Origin: Deltaproteobacteria bacterium | Lineage (GTDB): Bacteria > Desulfobacterota > Syntrophia > Syntrophales > UBA8958 | Assembly: GCA_026388335.1 (NCBI GenBank) | Contig: JAPLJZ010000226.1 | Coordinates: forward strand, 1-44,095 | Direction: 5' to 3' | DNA: 44,095 nucleotides | Part shown: piece by piece, positions 25,449 to 34,307 of the stretch | How positions within the stretch are numbered: the first letter of the stretch is position 1 | How the letters are laid out: each line of letters begins with the position of its first letter | The notes under the pieces: generated by a model | What the model saw: only the letters and a program-made list of their open reading frames with translations | The model's database searches: none | Told to the model about the DNA's origin: nothing | Translations under genes and position numbers: made by a program

Positions 25449-28400
25449 ATGGCCACAAGTACAAGCACGAGTATGGTTAGCGGCCTTTCCAGCGGAATCG
25501 ACTGGCAGTCTATGGTGACCCAAATCATTGCTATCGACCACAAAACCGTTGATCTCATTACAAACAAAAAAACGGCTGATACATCGAAACTGACTGAATG
25601 GCAGTCCTTTAACACCAAGCTGCTGGCGTTGAAAACCGCCGCGGGCAATCTTAAGGATGTCGAAGATTTCGGCTTGTATAAGGCGGCCATGAGCAGCGAC
25701 AGCAGCACCGTCAAGGCCGCCGATCTCCTCGCTGCGACACCCGCGTCAACGGCTTCTGTTGGTTCTTACAGCCTTACGATCAATAACCTTGCTGCGGCCC
25801 AGAAACTCTCATCTTCCTCCTTTGCGAGCACATCAAGCGCCCTCGGGGCCGGTTACGCCGGCGATTTGCTGATTAACGGCACGTTAATCAGTATTGACTC
25901 AACAGATACGCTGGTTAGCGTGAAAGACAGAATTAACAGCGCCAACTCCGGCGCCAGCCCCACGGGCGTCACTGCCGGTCTGATCAGCTATGGAACGGGC
26001 GACAACCGGCTTGTCCTCACCAGCGACTCAACAGGCGCCACCGGAATCAGCCTACAGAACGGCGGCGGAGCGGATATCCTCAATAAGTTCGGTTTTGCCG
26101 ACACCAGTCGAACAGCAAAGAACCATCTCGCCGGCGGGGACCGGACAGACCGCTTCACAAGCACAACGGTTTCCATCCAGTCACTCCTCGGTCTGACCAG
26201 CGCCCAGACATCCGGCGCCGGTGATATTGTTATCAATGCTCAAGCCGTTGGGGCCATTGATTTCAGCACCGACAGCCTGAGCAGCCTGCAAACCAAATTT
26301 AACGCCGCCGGTTTGACGGCGACCATCACCACGGAAACAGAGGACAACAAGACATATTACCGGCTCATGGTAGCCGGCGCCGCCAATACTTATACGGATG
26401 AGAGCAATATTCTGGAAACACTGGGGATGATCAAAGGCGGTGTATCAAATGAAAGCGGTATGAGCGGAGATGTTGCGAATACCTCCGCCGGTGCGGTCAT
26501 CACGTCAGACACCCTGATCAAAGATATTGACGGTTTCACCGGCTGGGCGGCAGATGATTATATCCTTCTTGAAGGCACAAAGACAGGTGGCGGCGGCGCC
26601 GTTTCCGATAGCACGTTCACCCTTTCCGACACAAAAACCGTTGGTGAGCTCCTGACGAAGATCCAGTCTTTGTTCGGTAATGTCACCGCATCCATCACCG
26701 GCGATGGAAAGATTTCGGTAGTGGACAACACCCCCGGGGCAAGTACTCTCTCTGTCAAGATCGGGGTAAAAAATTCCGGGGGAACGGCTGATTCTACCCT
26801 TAAATTAGACACCGATGGCGAGATGGGCGTGTCGCTCCGGAAACGGCAGATAGTCGCTGGGGCGGACGCGTCCGTCACCGTTGACGGCGTCACCATCGCA
26901 CGTTCTGAGAATACAATTGATGACATCCTGAACGGTGTTACCCTCGATCTCCTCAAGGCGGATGCAGGAACAAACATCACGCTCAACATCGGTAGGGATA
27001 TAGATGCCTTGATGGAGAAAATCAGTTCATTTGTTACGAGCTACAATAATGTCTCTTCCTATATCCACACTCAAACCTCTTACGACGAAACTAAGAAGAC
27101 GGTAGGTGGCGTCCTCTTCGCGGACGGCACACTCTCGTCTGTTAAAACTGACCTTACCTCGCTCCTGATCGGGAATGTCTGGGGCGTCGCTTCCAGTTAT
27201 TCGACCCTCGGGTTGGTCGGCGTCAGCGTAGATCGGGAAGGAAAACTCTCCGTCGACGACAGCAAGCTGCGCGGCTACCTGACAACCAATTTCAACGACG
27301 TGCAGAAACTATTCACCGCCAGCGGGACAACCAGTGTGGGAACATTGTCCTATGTCTCCCACGGGATAAAAACAAAACAGGGAGAGTACACGGTAAAGAT
27401 TAACGAAGCAGCAACAAAAAGCACCTCGGCTGCCTCAGACAACACCAGCCTGAGCGGCGATGAAGCATTGACGATTACCGAAGGAACGAGCACCGCCACT
27501 GTCAGCCTGACAAGTGCGATGACCATGACCCAGATCGCCAATGCCGTCAACAGCGAGCTGGCGACGGTCTATACGCAGGCTTTGGCCGGCGCCAAGGAGC
27601 TTTACTCCGATTCCGGTCATACGACGAAGATTACCGCCTCCACAAAGTGGAACAGCATCTTCGACAGCGGCGGTTTGTCCGCCAACCTGGACGGATTAAA
27701 CGACACAATCTCCTTCTCAGGAACGGACCGCAGTGGCACCAGTATCAGCGGTTCCTATTCAATTTCCAATATTGACACCGATTCTGTCCAAGGATTACTG
27801 ACCGCAATCGAGTCTGCCTTCAGCAGTCAGGTCACGGCAACAATAAACACCTCCGGTAAAATCGTGATCACCGATAAAACGCCGGGGGCCAGCAGCGTCG
27901 CCCTGTCGTTCGACTACGGCCAGGCCCACGATCTCGATTTCGGAACGGTGCTGACCACTAATACGGGCGGTCAGAAGGGGCGCTATGCAATGGCTATAAC
28001 GGCTTCCACTGATACGGAAAACCATTTGGTTCTGTCCCATAACAGCTACGGGGCAGGGAATAGTTTCACCATTCACCAGCAAAACAATCTGCTCTGGACC
28101 GGCGGGGACCAGACGGTCGATAACGGTGTGGACGTGGCGGGAACCATTAATGGTGAAGCGGCTACAGGTGTCGGTCAAGTGCTGACAGGCAACAGCGATG
28201 ATGCCAATGTCGCCGAGTTATCAGTAAAATATACCGGGACAACGGGCGGCGGTGTTGATGTGGGCACTTTGAAATTAACACTTGGCGTCGCCGAATTGTA
28301 TGACCGGGCGCTGTTCAATATCACCGATTCCTTTGAGGGTTATGTAACCGACAAACAGAATTCGATACAGAACAACATCAATAGATACCAGACGCAGATT

Positions 28401-28550
28401 GATGAGATGGAGGCACGTCTGGACCGCAAACAGGAACAAATGACAAACCGTTTTGTGCAGATGGAGCTGGCCCTGCAGAAAATCCAGAGCCAGAGCAACT
28501 GGCTCGCGGCTCAGCTTACTGCGGCAGATAAGGGTTGGCTGACGCTATAA
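25449..28550 (+). CDS. fliD: Flagellar hook-associated protein 2 (filament cap)
   Basis: FliD caps the growing filament and folds incoming flagellin. The N-terminal FliD domain opens with VSGLSSGIDWQSMVTQIIAI (residues 10-29), a variant of the usual SGLxSGlD...l signature. The C-terminal part (about 970-1033) holds the coiled coil (YQTQIDEMEARLDRKQEQM) that anchors it to the filament end. At 1033 residues it is roughly twice the usual 450-650. The extra length is central Ser/Thr/Gly-rich beta domains, including two similar modules each with an ITDKTPGAS or VVDNTPGAS segment (near 434 and 814). GAGGAG precedes the ATG. fliS follows after 64 bases. Confidence 0.95.
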   Translation: MATSTSTSMVSGLSSGIDWQSMVTQIIAIDHKTVDLITNKKTADTSKLTEWQSFNTKLLALKTAAGNLKDVEDFGLYKAAMSSDSSTVKAADLLAATPASTASVGSYSLTINNLAAAQKLSSSSFASTSSALGAGYAGDLLINGTLISIDSTDTLVSVKDRINSANSGASPTGVTAGLISYGTGDNRLVLTSDSTGATGISLQNGGGADILNKFGFADTSRTAKNHLAGGDRTDRFTSTTVSIQSLLGLTSAQTSGAGDIVINAQAVGAIDFSTDSLSSLQTKFNAAGLTATITTETEDNKTYYRLMVAGAANTYTDESNILETLGMIKGGVSNESGMSGDVANTSAGAVITSDTLIKDIDGFTGWAADDYILLEGTKTGGGGAVSDSTFTLSDTKTVGELLTKIQSLFGNVTASITGDGKISVVDNTPGASTLSVKIGVKNSGGTADSTLKLDTDGEMGVSLRKRQIVAGADASVTVDGVTIARSENTIDDILNGVTLDLLKADAGTNITLNIGRDIDALMEKISSFVTSYNNVSSYIHTQTSYDETKKTVGGVLFADGTLSSVKTDLTSLLIGNVWGVASSYSTLGLVGVSVDREGKLSVDDSKLRGYLTTNFNDVQKLFTASGTTSVGTLSYVSHGIKTKQGEYTVKINEAATKSTSAASDNTSLSGDEALTITEGTSTATVSLTSAMTMTQIANAVNSELATVYTQALAGAKELYSDSGHTTKITASTKWNSIFDSGGLSANLDGLNDTISFSGTDRSGTSISGSYSISNIDTDSVQGLLTAIESAFSSQVTATINTSGKIVITDKTPGASSVALSFDYGQAHDLDFGTVLTTNTGGQKGRYAMAITASTDTENHLVLSHNSYGAGNSFTIHQQNNLLWTGGDQTVDNGVDVAGTINGEAATGVGQVLTGNSDDANVAELSVKYTGTTGGGVDVGTLKLTLGVAELYDRALFNITDSFEGYVTDKQNSIQNNINRYQTQIDEMEARLDRKQEQMTNRFVQMELALQKIQSQSNWLAAQLTAADKGWLTL

Positions 28551-28614
28551 CAGCATAATAGGCGATAAGACGACCATCTTTTGAAGCATATATCGAAAAG
28601 GAGGATAAGCAATC

Positions 28615-29070
28615 ATGTATAAGGCTGTCACAAAATCCTATCAGCAGGCTAATTTCCTGTCCGCAGATCCCATCAAACTGATTCGCATGTGTTATGAAGG
28701 GGCGATCAGCAATCTAAAACTCGCTCGGGACGCCTACATCGTCCGGGATTATGAAGCCAAAGGGAAATCCCTGTTGAAGGCCCTCGATATCATCCATGAA
28801 CTCAACGCCTCCCTGGATATGGGAAAGGGGGGTGAAATCGCAAAAAACCTTCGTGCTTTATATCTTTACATGACCCAGGTCCTTACCGAAGCCGACCTCA
28901 AGAAAGATATGACGGTTTTTGAGGAGGTGATCCGAATGCTGGAGGAGTTGGAATCGGCATGGCAAGAGCTTGCGTTTGGAAAGCCCGGGCTCGTCAATCC
29001 CTCACAAACCGTGATGTCGCACGAAGCAAAAAAGACTGTCATGGTCAGCGGTTTGGCATGGAGCGCGTGA
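28615..29070 (+). CDS. fliS: Flagellin export chaperone FliS
   Basis: FliS binds the C-terminus of unpolymerised flagellin and delivers it to the export gate. It has 151 residues with the helical-bundle pattern and family hallmarks YQQANFLSADPIKLIRMCYEGA, LLKALDIIHELNASLDM and LYLYMTQ. AAGGAGGAT lies 8 bases before the ATG, the same motif as in front of fliC. In CsrA/FliW systems FliS, FliW and CsrA form one feedback loop with flagellin. The stop overlaps the next start (TGATG). Confidence 0.95.
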   Translation: MYKAVTKSYQQANFLSADPIKLIRMCYEGAISNLKLARDAYIVRDYEAKGKSLLKALDIIHELNASLDMGKGGEIAKNLRALYLYMTQVLTEADLKKDMTVFEEVIRMLEELESAWQELAFGKPGLVNPSQTVMSHEAKKTVMVSGLAWSA

Positions 29071-29513
29071 TGCATGAACATGTTCTAACTAATCAAAATA
29101 ACCAGGTTGACATCAACCATGTTCTGGAAAAAAAGTTAAGGTACTACGCCGATTTCCTGGCAGCAACCCTGCAGCTCAGAGATGCCTTTGAAGAAGAGGA
29201 TATGGATAAGGTTGAACAACTGACTATGCAACGTGAAGATATGATCCGCTTCGTCAACGGGCTGGATCGTCAAGTGAATCAAACTAATCGTGACAGTGGC
29301 CACGGCGGCAAGAAACGGGCAGTAATTACAGACGCTCTAAAGAAAGTATTGCAAAGAATCATCGAAGCCAACAAAGATTGTGATTCCGTAGCAACGGTAA
29401 AGTGCGATTTGGCCAGGAGAGCTATGACAACTGTTCACCAGAAAGATAAGGTGATGTCCGGATATGTCAATAAGACACGCGGGATACCGAAGTTTCTTGA
29501 TATACAGACATAA
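29070..29513 (+). CDS. FliT-like flagellar chaperone candidate
   Basis: This 147-residue, mostly helical, charged protein is assigned mainly by position: fliD-fliS-fliT is a common order and FliT is the FliD export chaperone. A segment YADFLAATLQLRDAFEEEDMDKVEQLTMQREDMI (two halves of a helix pair) resembles the FliT/FlgN bundle. ATG 29070 overlaps the fliS stop and has GGAG about 7 bases upstream, so this start is preferred to frames opening inside fliS. Sequence similarity is too weak for a firm call. Confidence 0.7.
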   Translation: MHEHVLTNQNNQVDINHVLEKKLRYYADFLAATLQLRDAFEEEDMDKVEQLTMQREDMIRFVNGLDRQVNQTNRDSGHGGKKRAVITDALKKVLQRIIEANKDCDSVATVKCDLARRAMTTVHQKDKVMSGYVNKTRGIPKFLDIQT

Positions 29514-29526
29514 ACATTAGAGATAA

Positions 29527-29554
29527 TCAAGTTTTTTCTTGAGGATGCCGATAG
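29527..29554 (+). promoter_or_regulatory. Sigma-28 promoter of flaG
   Basis: TCAAGTTT, 12 bases, GCCGATAG: 7/8 matches in each box with the same 12-base spacer as the fliC and flgM sites. It lies 37 bases before the flaG start. Confidence 0.7.
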
Positions 29555-29591
29555 TAGGATTAAAGGCCAAATGTTAAGGGAGGTGATAGAG

Positions 29592-29945
29592 ATGAGTATC
29601 AGTGCCATAAATACTACAAGCGCCTCGACGGGCGTTCAGGTGGCTATAGCAATGCCGCTTCAGGGCCGTTCCAAAGAGGGTCGGCCATCGGCGCAGTTGG
29701 AAGAGCAGCGTTCTGTTGAGAATGAGCGAATGAGACAGATGGTTCAGGAAATGCAGCGCCAAATTGACAGCATGAACGTCAGCCTTGAGTTTTCCACATA
29801 TGGAGAGAATGGCAATAAAATTTCCGTAGTCGTTGCCGACAAGGATACGGGCGAGGTGATCCGCGAAATACCGTCGAGAGAACTTCAGAATCTATACGCC
29901 AAAATGAGAGAAATAACCGGTATCATTTTCAACACGCAGGCCTGA
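29592..29945 (+). CDS. flaG: FlaG family protein
   Basis: This 117-residue protein has the FlaG domain in its C-terminal half: LEFSTYGENGNKISVVVADKDTGEVIREIP in two adjoining strands, then ELQNLYAKM. FlaG influences filament length or sheath structure in several bacteria; its exact role is unsettled. I chose ATG 29592 because GGGAGGTGA lies 7-8 bases before it, rather than ATG 29571. FlaG usually precedes fliD; here it follows the chaperones and has its own sigma-28 promoter. It converges on fliW with a perfect palindrome between them. Confidence 0.93.
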   Translation: MSISAINTTSASTGVQVAIAMPLQGRSKEGRPSAQLEEQRSVENERMRQMVQEMQRQIDSMNVSLEFSTYGENGNKISVVVADKDTGEVIREIPSRELQNLYAKMREITGIIFNTQA

Positions 29946-29981
29946 AACACATCACACGTTTGCGGACGACTTAGACGACAG

Positions 29982-30032
29982 ATATCCTGTACAATATAAT
30001 ATTACTCGTTAATATTATATTGTACAGGATAT
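29982..30032. terminator. Bidirectional terminator-like perfect 23-bp palindrome between flaG and fliW
   Basis: The left arm 29982-30004 and right arm 30010-30032 are exact reverse complements, with a CTCGT loop. The stem is AT-rich in its inner half, which leaves A/T-rich sequence on both strands. The right arm encodes the last codons of FliW, and its stop codon lies in the left arm (30002-30004). The layout, a gene end mirrored into the intergenic space, repeats that at 7128-7188. Confidence 0.8.
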
Positions 30033-30424
30033 TGCTCATCTTCAAGAATAACCTGACTTGCTAATTTTTTTCGTTTATTTATCACTAAAGGGGCGCGCAA
30101 ATTTGCGGTCATCTTTACCGGTTCAGAACGGACGGTAAGAATGACCATAAGATCGATGTCTTCCGCTTTATCTATTTCCAGCATTTCTATCGTCCGGTCG
30201 TCAATTTCAGGCTCATAGTCGGATTTAATGATGAAAGGGTTCATCGTAATGAAGGCTATTGAACCGTCTTCCAGGGATTGAAACCATTGAAAAGGACTTC
30301 CCTCTTCATGAACAATCATGACAAATCTGTTCAATCTATTAAAACCGAGTATTCCACCCCTCATCTCGATGATCTTTGACTCATCAACATCAATCTCACC
30401 AAAACGACTTGTTTGAACCTTCAT
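30002..30424 (-). CDS. fliW: Flagellar assembly factor FliW
   Basis: FliW binds either flagellin or CsrA; when flagellin is exported, free FliW sequesters CsrA and releases flagellin translation. It has 140 residues with FGEIDVDESKIIEMRGGILGF near the N-terminus, FQWFQSLEDGSIAFI and the C-terminal SQVILEDEQYPVQY strand. I chose ATG 30424, with GGGGGA 8 bases upstream; the frame continues upstream through a palindromic repeat (30443-30463) that would give an unlikely N-terminus. It lies downstream of csrA in the same direction. The C-terminal codons lie in a perfect palindrome. Confidence 0.94.
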   Translation of the reverse strand: MKVQTSRFGEIDVDESKIIEMRGGILGFNRLNRFVMIVHEEGSPFQWFQSLEDGSIAFITMNPFIIKSDYEPEIDDRTIEMLEIDKAEDIDLMVILTVRSEPVKMTANLRAPLVINKRKKLASQVILEDEQYPVQYNINE

Positions 30425-30442
30425 CAAAAAATCCCCCTTGTA

Positions 30443-30463
30443 TCCCCCTTTGTTAAAGGGGGA
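30443..30463. repeat. Small G/C-run palindrome in the fliW leader
   Basis: TCCCCCTTT, GTT loop, AAAGGGGGA: a 9-bp perfect stem between csrA and fliW, next to a second CCCCCTTG run. Such C5/G5 palindromes look like dispersed intergenic repeats. A hairpin here would sit about 20 bases before the fliW start codon. Confidence 0.6.
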
Positions 30464-30537
30464 AGAAATAATGTCCCTTTTCATCATCCTTTGTGGCGTT
30501 TACCTGTAATGCACGTTACGCTATAAATGGCGTATCT

Positions 30538-30780
30538 TTAGGTCTTTCCAATTTTATTCTTATATTTTGACAAAATATCGTCTATTTGGACAGATTGACT
30601 TTGTGTCGATTTCTGGTTTTGTTCTGTAATTATCTGATACAATTCTTCGCGATATACCTTTGTTTGCCTTGGCGCTTCAACCCCTATACGAACATGCCTT
30701 CCCTTGATGTCCAATATGACGATCTTTATATCGTCCCCAACAGCTATAACTTCTCCTAACTTCCTTGTCAGGATTAACAT
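30538..30780 (-). CDS. csrA: Carbon storage regulator CsrA
   Basis: This 80-residue RNA-binding dimeric translational regulator has the full core: [20 protein letters not shown] and [19 protein letters not shown], including the RNA-contacting Arg of VREEL-type motif (here YREEL). The C-terminal 25 residues are a longer helical tail, as in the FliW-antagonised CsrA class. GAGGG lies 7 bases before the ATG. It stands between flgL and fliW; its expected target is the fliC leader at 24092-24141. Confidence 0.97.
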   Translation of the reverse strand: MLILTRKLGEVIAVGDDIKIVILDIKGRHVRIGVEAPRQTKVYREELYQIITEQNQKSTQSQSVQIDDILSKYKNKIGKT

Positions 30781-30913
30781 GGTTTACCCTCAGTCATTCT
30801 GCATAAACATTGCGATAGTATTGTCTTCAATTCCTTAAAGTACCTACTATGTTGACGGCCTTGCATGAAAGACGATTCAACTCCCGATTGTCGATTTTGA
30901 TACTCATCAACAC

Positions 30914-30941
30914 ATTATAAAAAAAGCTTACACATTGAAAG
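30914..30941 (-). promoter_or_regulatory. Possible sigma-70 promoter of csrA-fliW
   Basis: On the minus strand a perfect TATAAT (30914-30919) is preceded after 16 bases by CTTTCA, a weak -35 box. It would give a 130-base leader to csrA, allowing expression apart from the flgN-flgK-flgL operon. Confidence 0.4.
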
Positions 30942-30964
30942 AGATATTTATCTGAAATAAGTTA

Positions 30965-32161
30965 CTATTTCAGAAAGTTAATAATTGAGTTACTCGAAAT
31001 TCTTGACGCCACTTCATAGGCTGCCTGCAAGGCGACCTCTTTCATGGAAAAGGTAGTTGAAAGCTCTGCAAGATCAGCGTCTTCAGTTGCCGAGATCAGG
31101 GAAGTCATATTCAACTCCAATTCCGAAAGGTTGTTTTTTGCCATTTCCATCCTGTTTGCTCGCGAACCACACTTTGCAGTACAAAGATCTACCTGATCCT
31201 GAGCCTTTTTCATATCACCAATCGCCGCCGATATTCCATCAACGCTATTTCCTTCCAACGCATCCTTGAAGCTTTTCAATGCTTTGAATACATCGATGCT
31301 GCCGTCGCCTTTGTCTGTAAATGCCTCCTCGCCGGTAATGTTATATTTTGCCGAAGAATCCTTGTTTACAGAAACATTAAGCGCCCCGTCGTTTCCCTTG
31401 TAATAGCCCGATGTATAGGCATTGACATAAAATAGATCATTTTCTGCAAATGTGCCCGCAGCAAAAGTCAGTTTAACTCCATCGCCGAGATCGACATCAC
31501 TATCGAGATCTGTCGGTGCACTCACCGCGCCCCATGTCTCGCCTCCGTCATCAGAAATTTTATAGGTCGCCGCAGTCCTCAAGCCGCCATCAACGATTTT
31601 CAATACATAAGCATTATTCTTGCTCCCGGTGTAAGTACCACTCTTTGCAACAGCCCCGGTATAGGCATTCGCCCTCCCGGCAACGGGTTCATCTATCGTC
31701 GCGGCAGCTTCTGTAGACTCAAAGGGCTTGACATCGCTACTGGAACCGGCAAATAGATATCTGTCGCCAAGCTTTGAGTTGGCAAGAGACAGCATTTCAT
31801 CCATAATGGCTTGAACTTTCTGAGCCGTAATCTTCCTGGTGTCTGCATTTGCCGTTCCCGTGGATTGGGAAACAGCCAATCCACTTGCTTCCGTCAATAG
31901 ATCATTTGCGTTGTTCAGTTTTCCTTCTGTGGCCGACAGCCATGAATTGGTGTTATCTACATTGCGTTGATACTGGCCTATAGCTTGATTTGTCTGTTTA
32001 AAGCCGAGAACTCTCGTCACACCGAGGGCGTCATCAGAAATATTATTGATATTCTTCTGACTGGAAAGCTTCTCCATAACATCTTGATACTGCTTTCTGA
32101 TGTTAAAGAGATTATCGATGACAGAACTGTATTGCGCGTTATCGGTAATACGGATACTCAT
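30965..32161 (-). CDS. flgL: Flagellar hook-associated protein 3 (hook-filament junction)
   Basis: FlgL joins hook and filament. The 398-residue protein is flagellin-like at both ends: MSIRITDNAQY at the start, LSSQKNINNISDDALGVTRVLGF and QRNVDNTNSWLSATEG in the N-terminal D0/D1, and LISATEDADLAELSTTFSMKE at the C-terminal end. ATG 32161 is preferred to an in-frame GTG at 32170 because AAAGG is correctly spaced only for the ATG. The middle third is a variable beta domain. It lies 23 bases after flgK in the same operon. Confidence 0.94.
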   Translation of the reverse strand: MSIRITDNAQYSSVIDNLFNIRKQYQDVMEKLSSQKNINNISDDALGVTRVLGFKQTNQAIGQYQRNVDNTNSWLSATEGKLNNANDLLTEASGLAVSQSTGTANADTRKITAQKVQAIMDEMLSLANSKLGDRYLFAGSSSDVKPFESTEAAATIDEPVAGRANAYTGAVAKSGTYTGSKNNAYVLKIVDGGLRTAATYKISDDGGETWGAVSAPTDLDSDVDLGDGVKLTFAAGTFAENDLFYVNAYTSGYYKGNDGALNVSVNKDSSAKYNITGEEAFTDKGDGSIDVFKALKSFKDALEGNSVDGISAAIGDMKKAQDQVDLCTAKCGSRANRMEMAKNNLSELELNMTSLISATEDADLAELSTTFSMKEVALQAAYEVASRISSNSIINFLK

Positions 32162-32184
32162 GGCTAACACCTTTAGTGAAAATG

Positions 32185-33567
32185 TTATTTTACAATGTTC
32201 ATAAGCGTATCTAAAAGCTCATTCACCGTCTGACAAAGCCGTCCCGCGGCATTGTATCCCATTTGATACTTAATTATGTTCATCATTTCTTCGTCAACAG
32301 AGACACCCGACACCGAATCGCGATGACTGACCAATTGGGTAAGGATGGTGTCCTGATGTTCGGCATTGCTATTTGCGTCCGCCACATCACGCCCTATCTG
32401 TCCAACCATCGACCCGTAATAGCTACCAAGGGTGGCAGTATCGCTGTTCATGAGCAGTTGATCTTTTAAAGCTGAAACATTAAGGGCGATTTCGCCATTT
32501 CCGGATGAAACGACCGCAGAGGCGGCGATCCTGTTTGCATCGTCGATAATTTCATTCTTCACGGCCATGTTTTTGGCTATATTTTCTGATCCCGCGGGAA
32601 TGAAGAAATCATTACCCGTGTTCTGGTAGCCGTCATACCCTTCTTTGTGCAACTTATTAACTTGTGTAATGATCTCCTTGGCAAGATCATCGAGTTTATC
32701 TTGATAACCGGGAATAGAATCATCCCGCACATTGAGCAGGGCGGCAAGCTTTCCCTTATCTCCTTGCGACAGGATCTGATCCATACTCTCGGTGGGTAAT
32801 TGCTTAAAGACAACGTGTTCGTCTCTGAAATCCAGTTCCGAGGCAAGATTGCCCACAACTATCTGTTTACCATTTGGTAAGAAAACATTCAGAGATCCAT
32901 TGGAGTCAACTACATAATTCAAATCGATGAGGTTACTTAAAGATTTTAAACTTTCCGAACGCTCGTCCAATAAGCGGTTAGATTCTCCGCTAATGTTGCC
33001 TCTTTCAGTAATTGCCTTATTCAAGTCGGCAATGTTGCTTGTCAATTTGTTGATTTCCGAAATGGTGTCTTTAATAGTCAGGTTTGCATCTTGTTGAATA
33101 TCCCCCAGATCCGTGGCCATCGTGTTGAATCTGGTGGCAAGTTCTTCCGATACGGAAACAAGGGCGTCCCTCTCCACCTGACCACCGGGATTGTTCGCCA
33201 GGTCATCCCATGCCCCCCAAAAACGTCCCATAACATCATTCAGTCCCGCGCCTTTAGTCTCATTAAAGATTGTTTCTATCCTTCCCAGTGAACTGCTTTC
33301 CGTTTCGCTATAGCCTGCTTTCTGTTGCTGATCCACGATCTGAACTTCAAGGTAACTATCAAAGAATCTTTCAACTTTCGTAACCTCGACGCTCATCTGG
33401 GTATTTGTCGCTCCACCCTGTACGTCACCTGTTGCCCTGATAACAGGACGCTGACGACTGTAACCGGGGGTGCTGACATTGGCGATATTCCCGCCCGTCA
33501 CATCGATCGCCATCTGATAGGAGGCAAGGGCATTTCTTGAAACTTGTAACAGACCACTTAGCGACAT
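32185..33567 (-). CDS. flgK: Flagellar hook-associated protein 1
   Basis: FlgK is the first junction protein placed on the hook. The 460-residue protein has the rod/hook N-terminal motif (LLQVSRNALASYQMAIDVTG, GNIANVSTPGYSRQRP), the FlgK helical domain and the C-terminal motif (NIIKYQMGYNAAGRLCQTVNELLDTLM). It lies 4 bases downstream of flgN and 23 bases upstream of flgL. No internal duplications or breaks. Confidence 0.96.
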   Translation of the reverse strand: MSLSGLLQVSRNALASYQMAIDVTGGNIANVSTPGYSRQRPVIRATGDVQGGATNTQMSVEVTKVERFFDSYLEVQIVDQQQKAGYSETESSSLGRIETIFNETKGAGLNDVMGRFWGAWDDLANNPGGQVERDALVSVSEELATRFNTMATDLGDIQQDANLTIKDTISEINKLTSNIADLNKAITERGNISGESNRLLDERSESLKSLSNLIDLNYVVDSNGSLNVFLPNGKQIVVGNLASELDFRDEHVVFKQLPTESMDQILSQGDKGKLAALLNVRDDSIPGYQDKLDDLAKEIITQVNKLHKEGYDGYQNTGNDFFIPAGSENIAKNMAVKNEIIDDANRIAASAVVSSGNGEIALNVSALKDQLLMNSDTATLGSYYGSMVGQIGRDVADANSNAEHQDTILTQLVSHRDSVSGVSVDEEMMNIIKYQMGYNAAGRLCQTVNELLDTLMNIVK

Positions 33568-33571
33568 GATT

Positions 33572-34078
33572 CTATCCTATGCTGTTTAGTATCCGTCCAT
33601 AGCTGACGTTATTCGCAAATTTTCCCGAACTCCCGTAAGCCGCCGCCGGATGCATCAGATTTTGCAGCAACTGCGCCCAGCTATTCACATACCCCGCCGA
33701 TGCGGCCGCCAGGAACTGATTTGACTTGTTTTTTTTGAGTACATCCTGGATTATATTTGAAAGGCGGTGCCATAATTCTTCCAATTTCTCTTTTTGAGCC
33801 CCTTCCACCCTCTTGATCAGCAGACTCATTGTGATTCTTGAGTCCTGAATGTTTAATGCGGCGCCAATTTCTCTTAAAACATCTCTTCTCGATCTTTCGA
33901 GCACCAGACTCTTTCTAACGATCAGTTCCTTGCGGGTATTGCTTGCGATCAGTTCCTGCAGATTAGACCGGATTAGCACCTCTTTTTCAACGTCCAAGAT
34001 TACCAGGAGAAGTTCATAATTGCTGCTTTCATCATCCATGATGCACAAAAGAGAAGTGAGGAGTTCTGTTTTACTCAT
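33572..34078 (-). CDS. flgN: FlgN-type chaperone of FlgK and FlgL
   Basis: This 168-residue, all-helical protein of the FlgN family chaperones the junction proteins to the export apparatus. ATG 34078 (MSKTELLTSLL) follows AAAGGA at about 6 bases. The longer frame opening at 34135 would start inside the sigma-54 promoter and is rejected. Family features are the LLVILDVEKEVLIRSNLQEL helix and the LVLERSRRDVLREIG segment. The assignment is supported by its position directly before flgK and flgL. Confidence 0.88.
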   Translation of the reverse strand: MSKTELLTSLLCIMDDESSNYELLLVILDVEKEVLIRSNLQELIASNTRKELIVRKSLVLERSRRDVLREIGAALNIQDSRITMSLLIKRVEGAQKEKLEELWHRLSNIIQDVLKKNKSNQFLAAASAGYVNSWAQLLQNLMHPAAAYGSSGKFANNVSYGRILNSIG

Positions 34079-34130
34079 GTCTATCCTTTCAAGAAGAGGT
34101 AGTTGGAAAAGATTCTTTGTAACTTGATTT

Positions 34131-34146
34131 TGCAAAGGTTATGCCA
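34131..34146 (-). promoter_or_regulatory. Sigma-54 promoter of flgN-flgK-flgL
   Basis: The minus strand reads TGGCAT-AACCT-TTGCA, with perfect -12 box and 10-base GG-to-GC spacing. It lies 53 bases before the flgN start. Readthrough to csrA and fliW is likely. Confidence 0.82.
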
Positions 34147-34267
34147 CTGATGAATCATGCCCATGCATCACACAAGTCATTATATTTACTTCTATATAAA
34201 TGTCTTCACAGGATGCGTGGGCAGAATTTGGATTGTCTTAAGGTGTGAGAGGTTCTTTTCAGTGCAA

Positions 34268-34293
34268 CCGGGCGGAAAATATTTCCCACCCGG
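34268..34293 (-). terminator. Hairpin after flgM, possible terminator
   Basis: On the minus strand CCGGG-T-GGGAAA and TTTCC-G-CCCGG form an imperfect 11-bp stem 15 bases after the flgM stop. There is no T-run after it, so termination is uncertain. Confidence 0.4.
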
Positions 34294-34307
34294 ACGACCC
34301 TTTTGGG

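Noticed and set aside
34079-34135. N-terminal extension of FlgN from 34135
   Set aside because: The start would lie inside the sigma-54 promoter at 34131-34146, so it cannot be on the message from that promoter.
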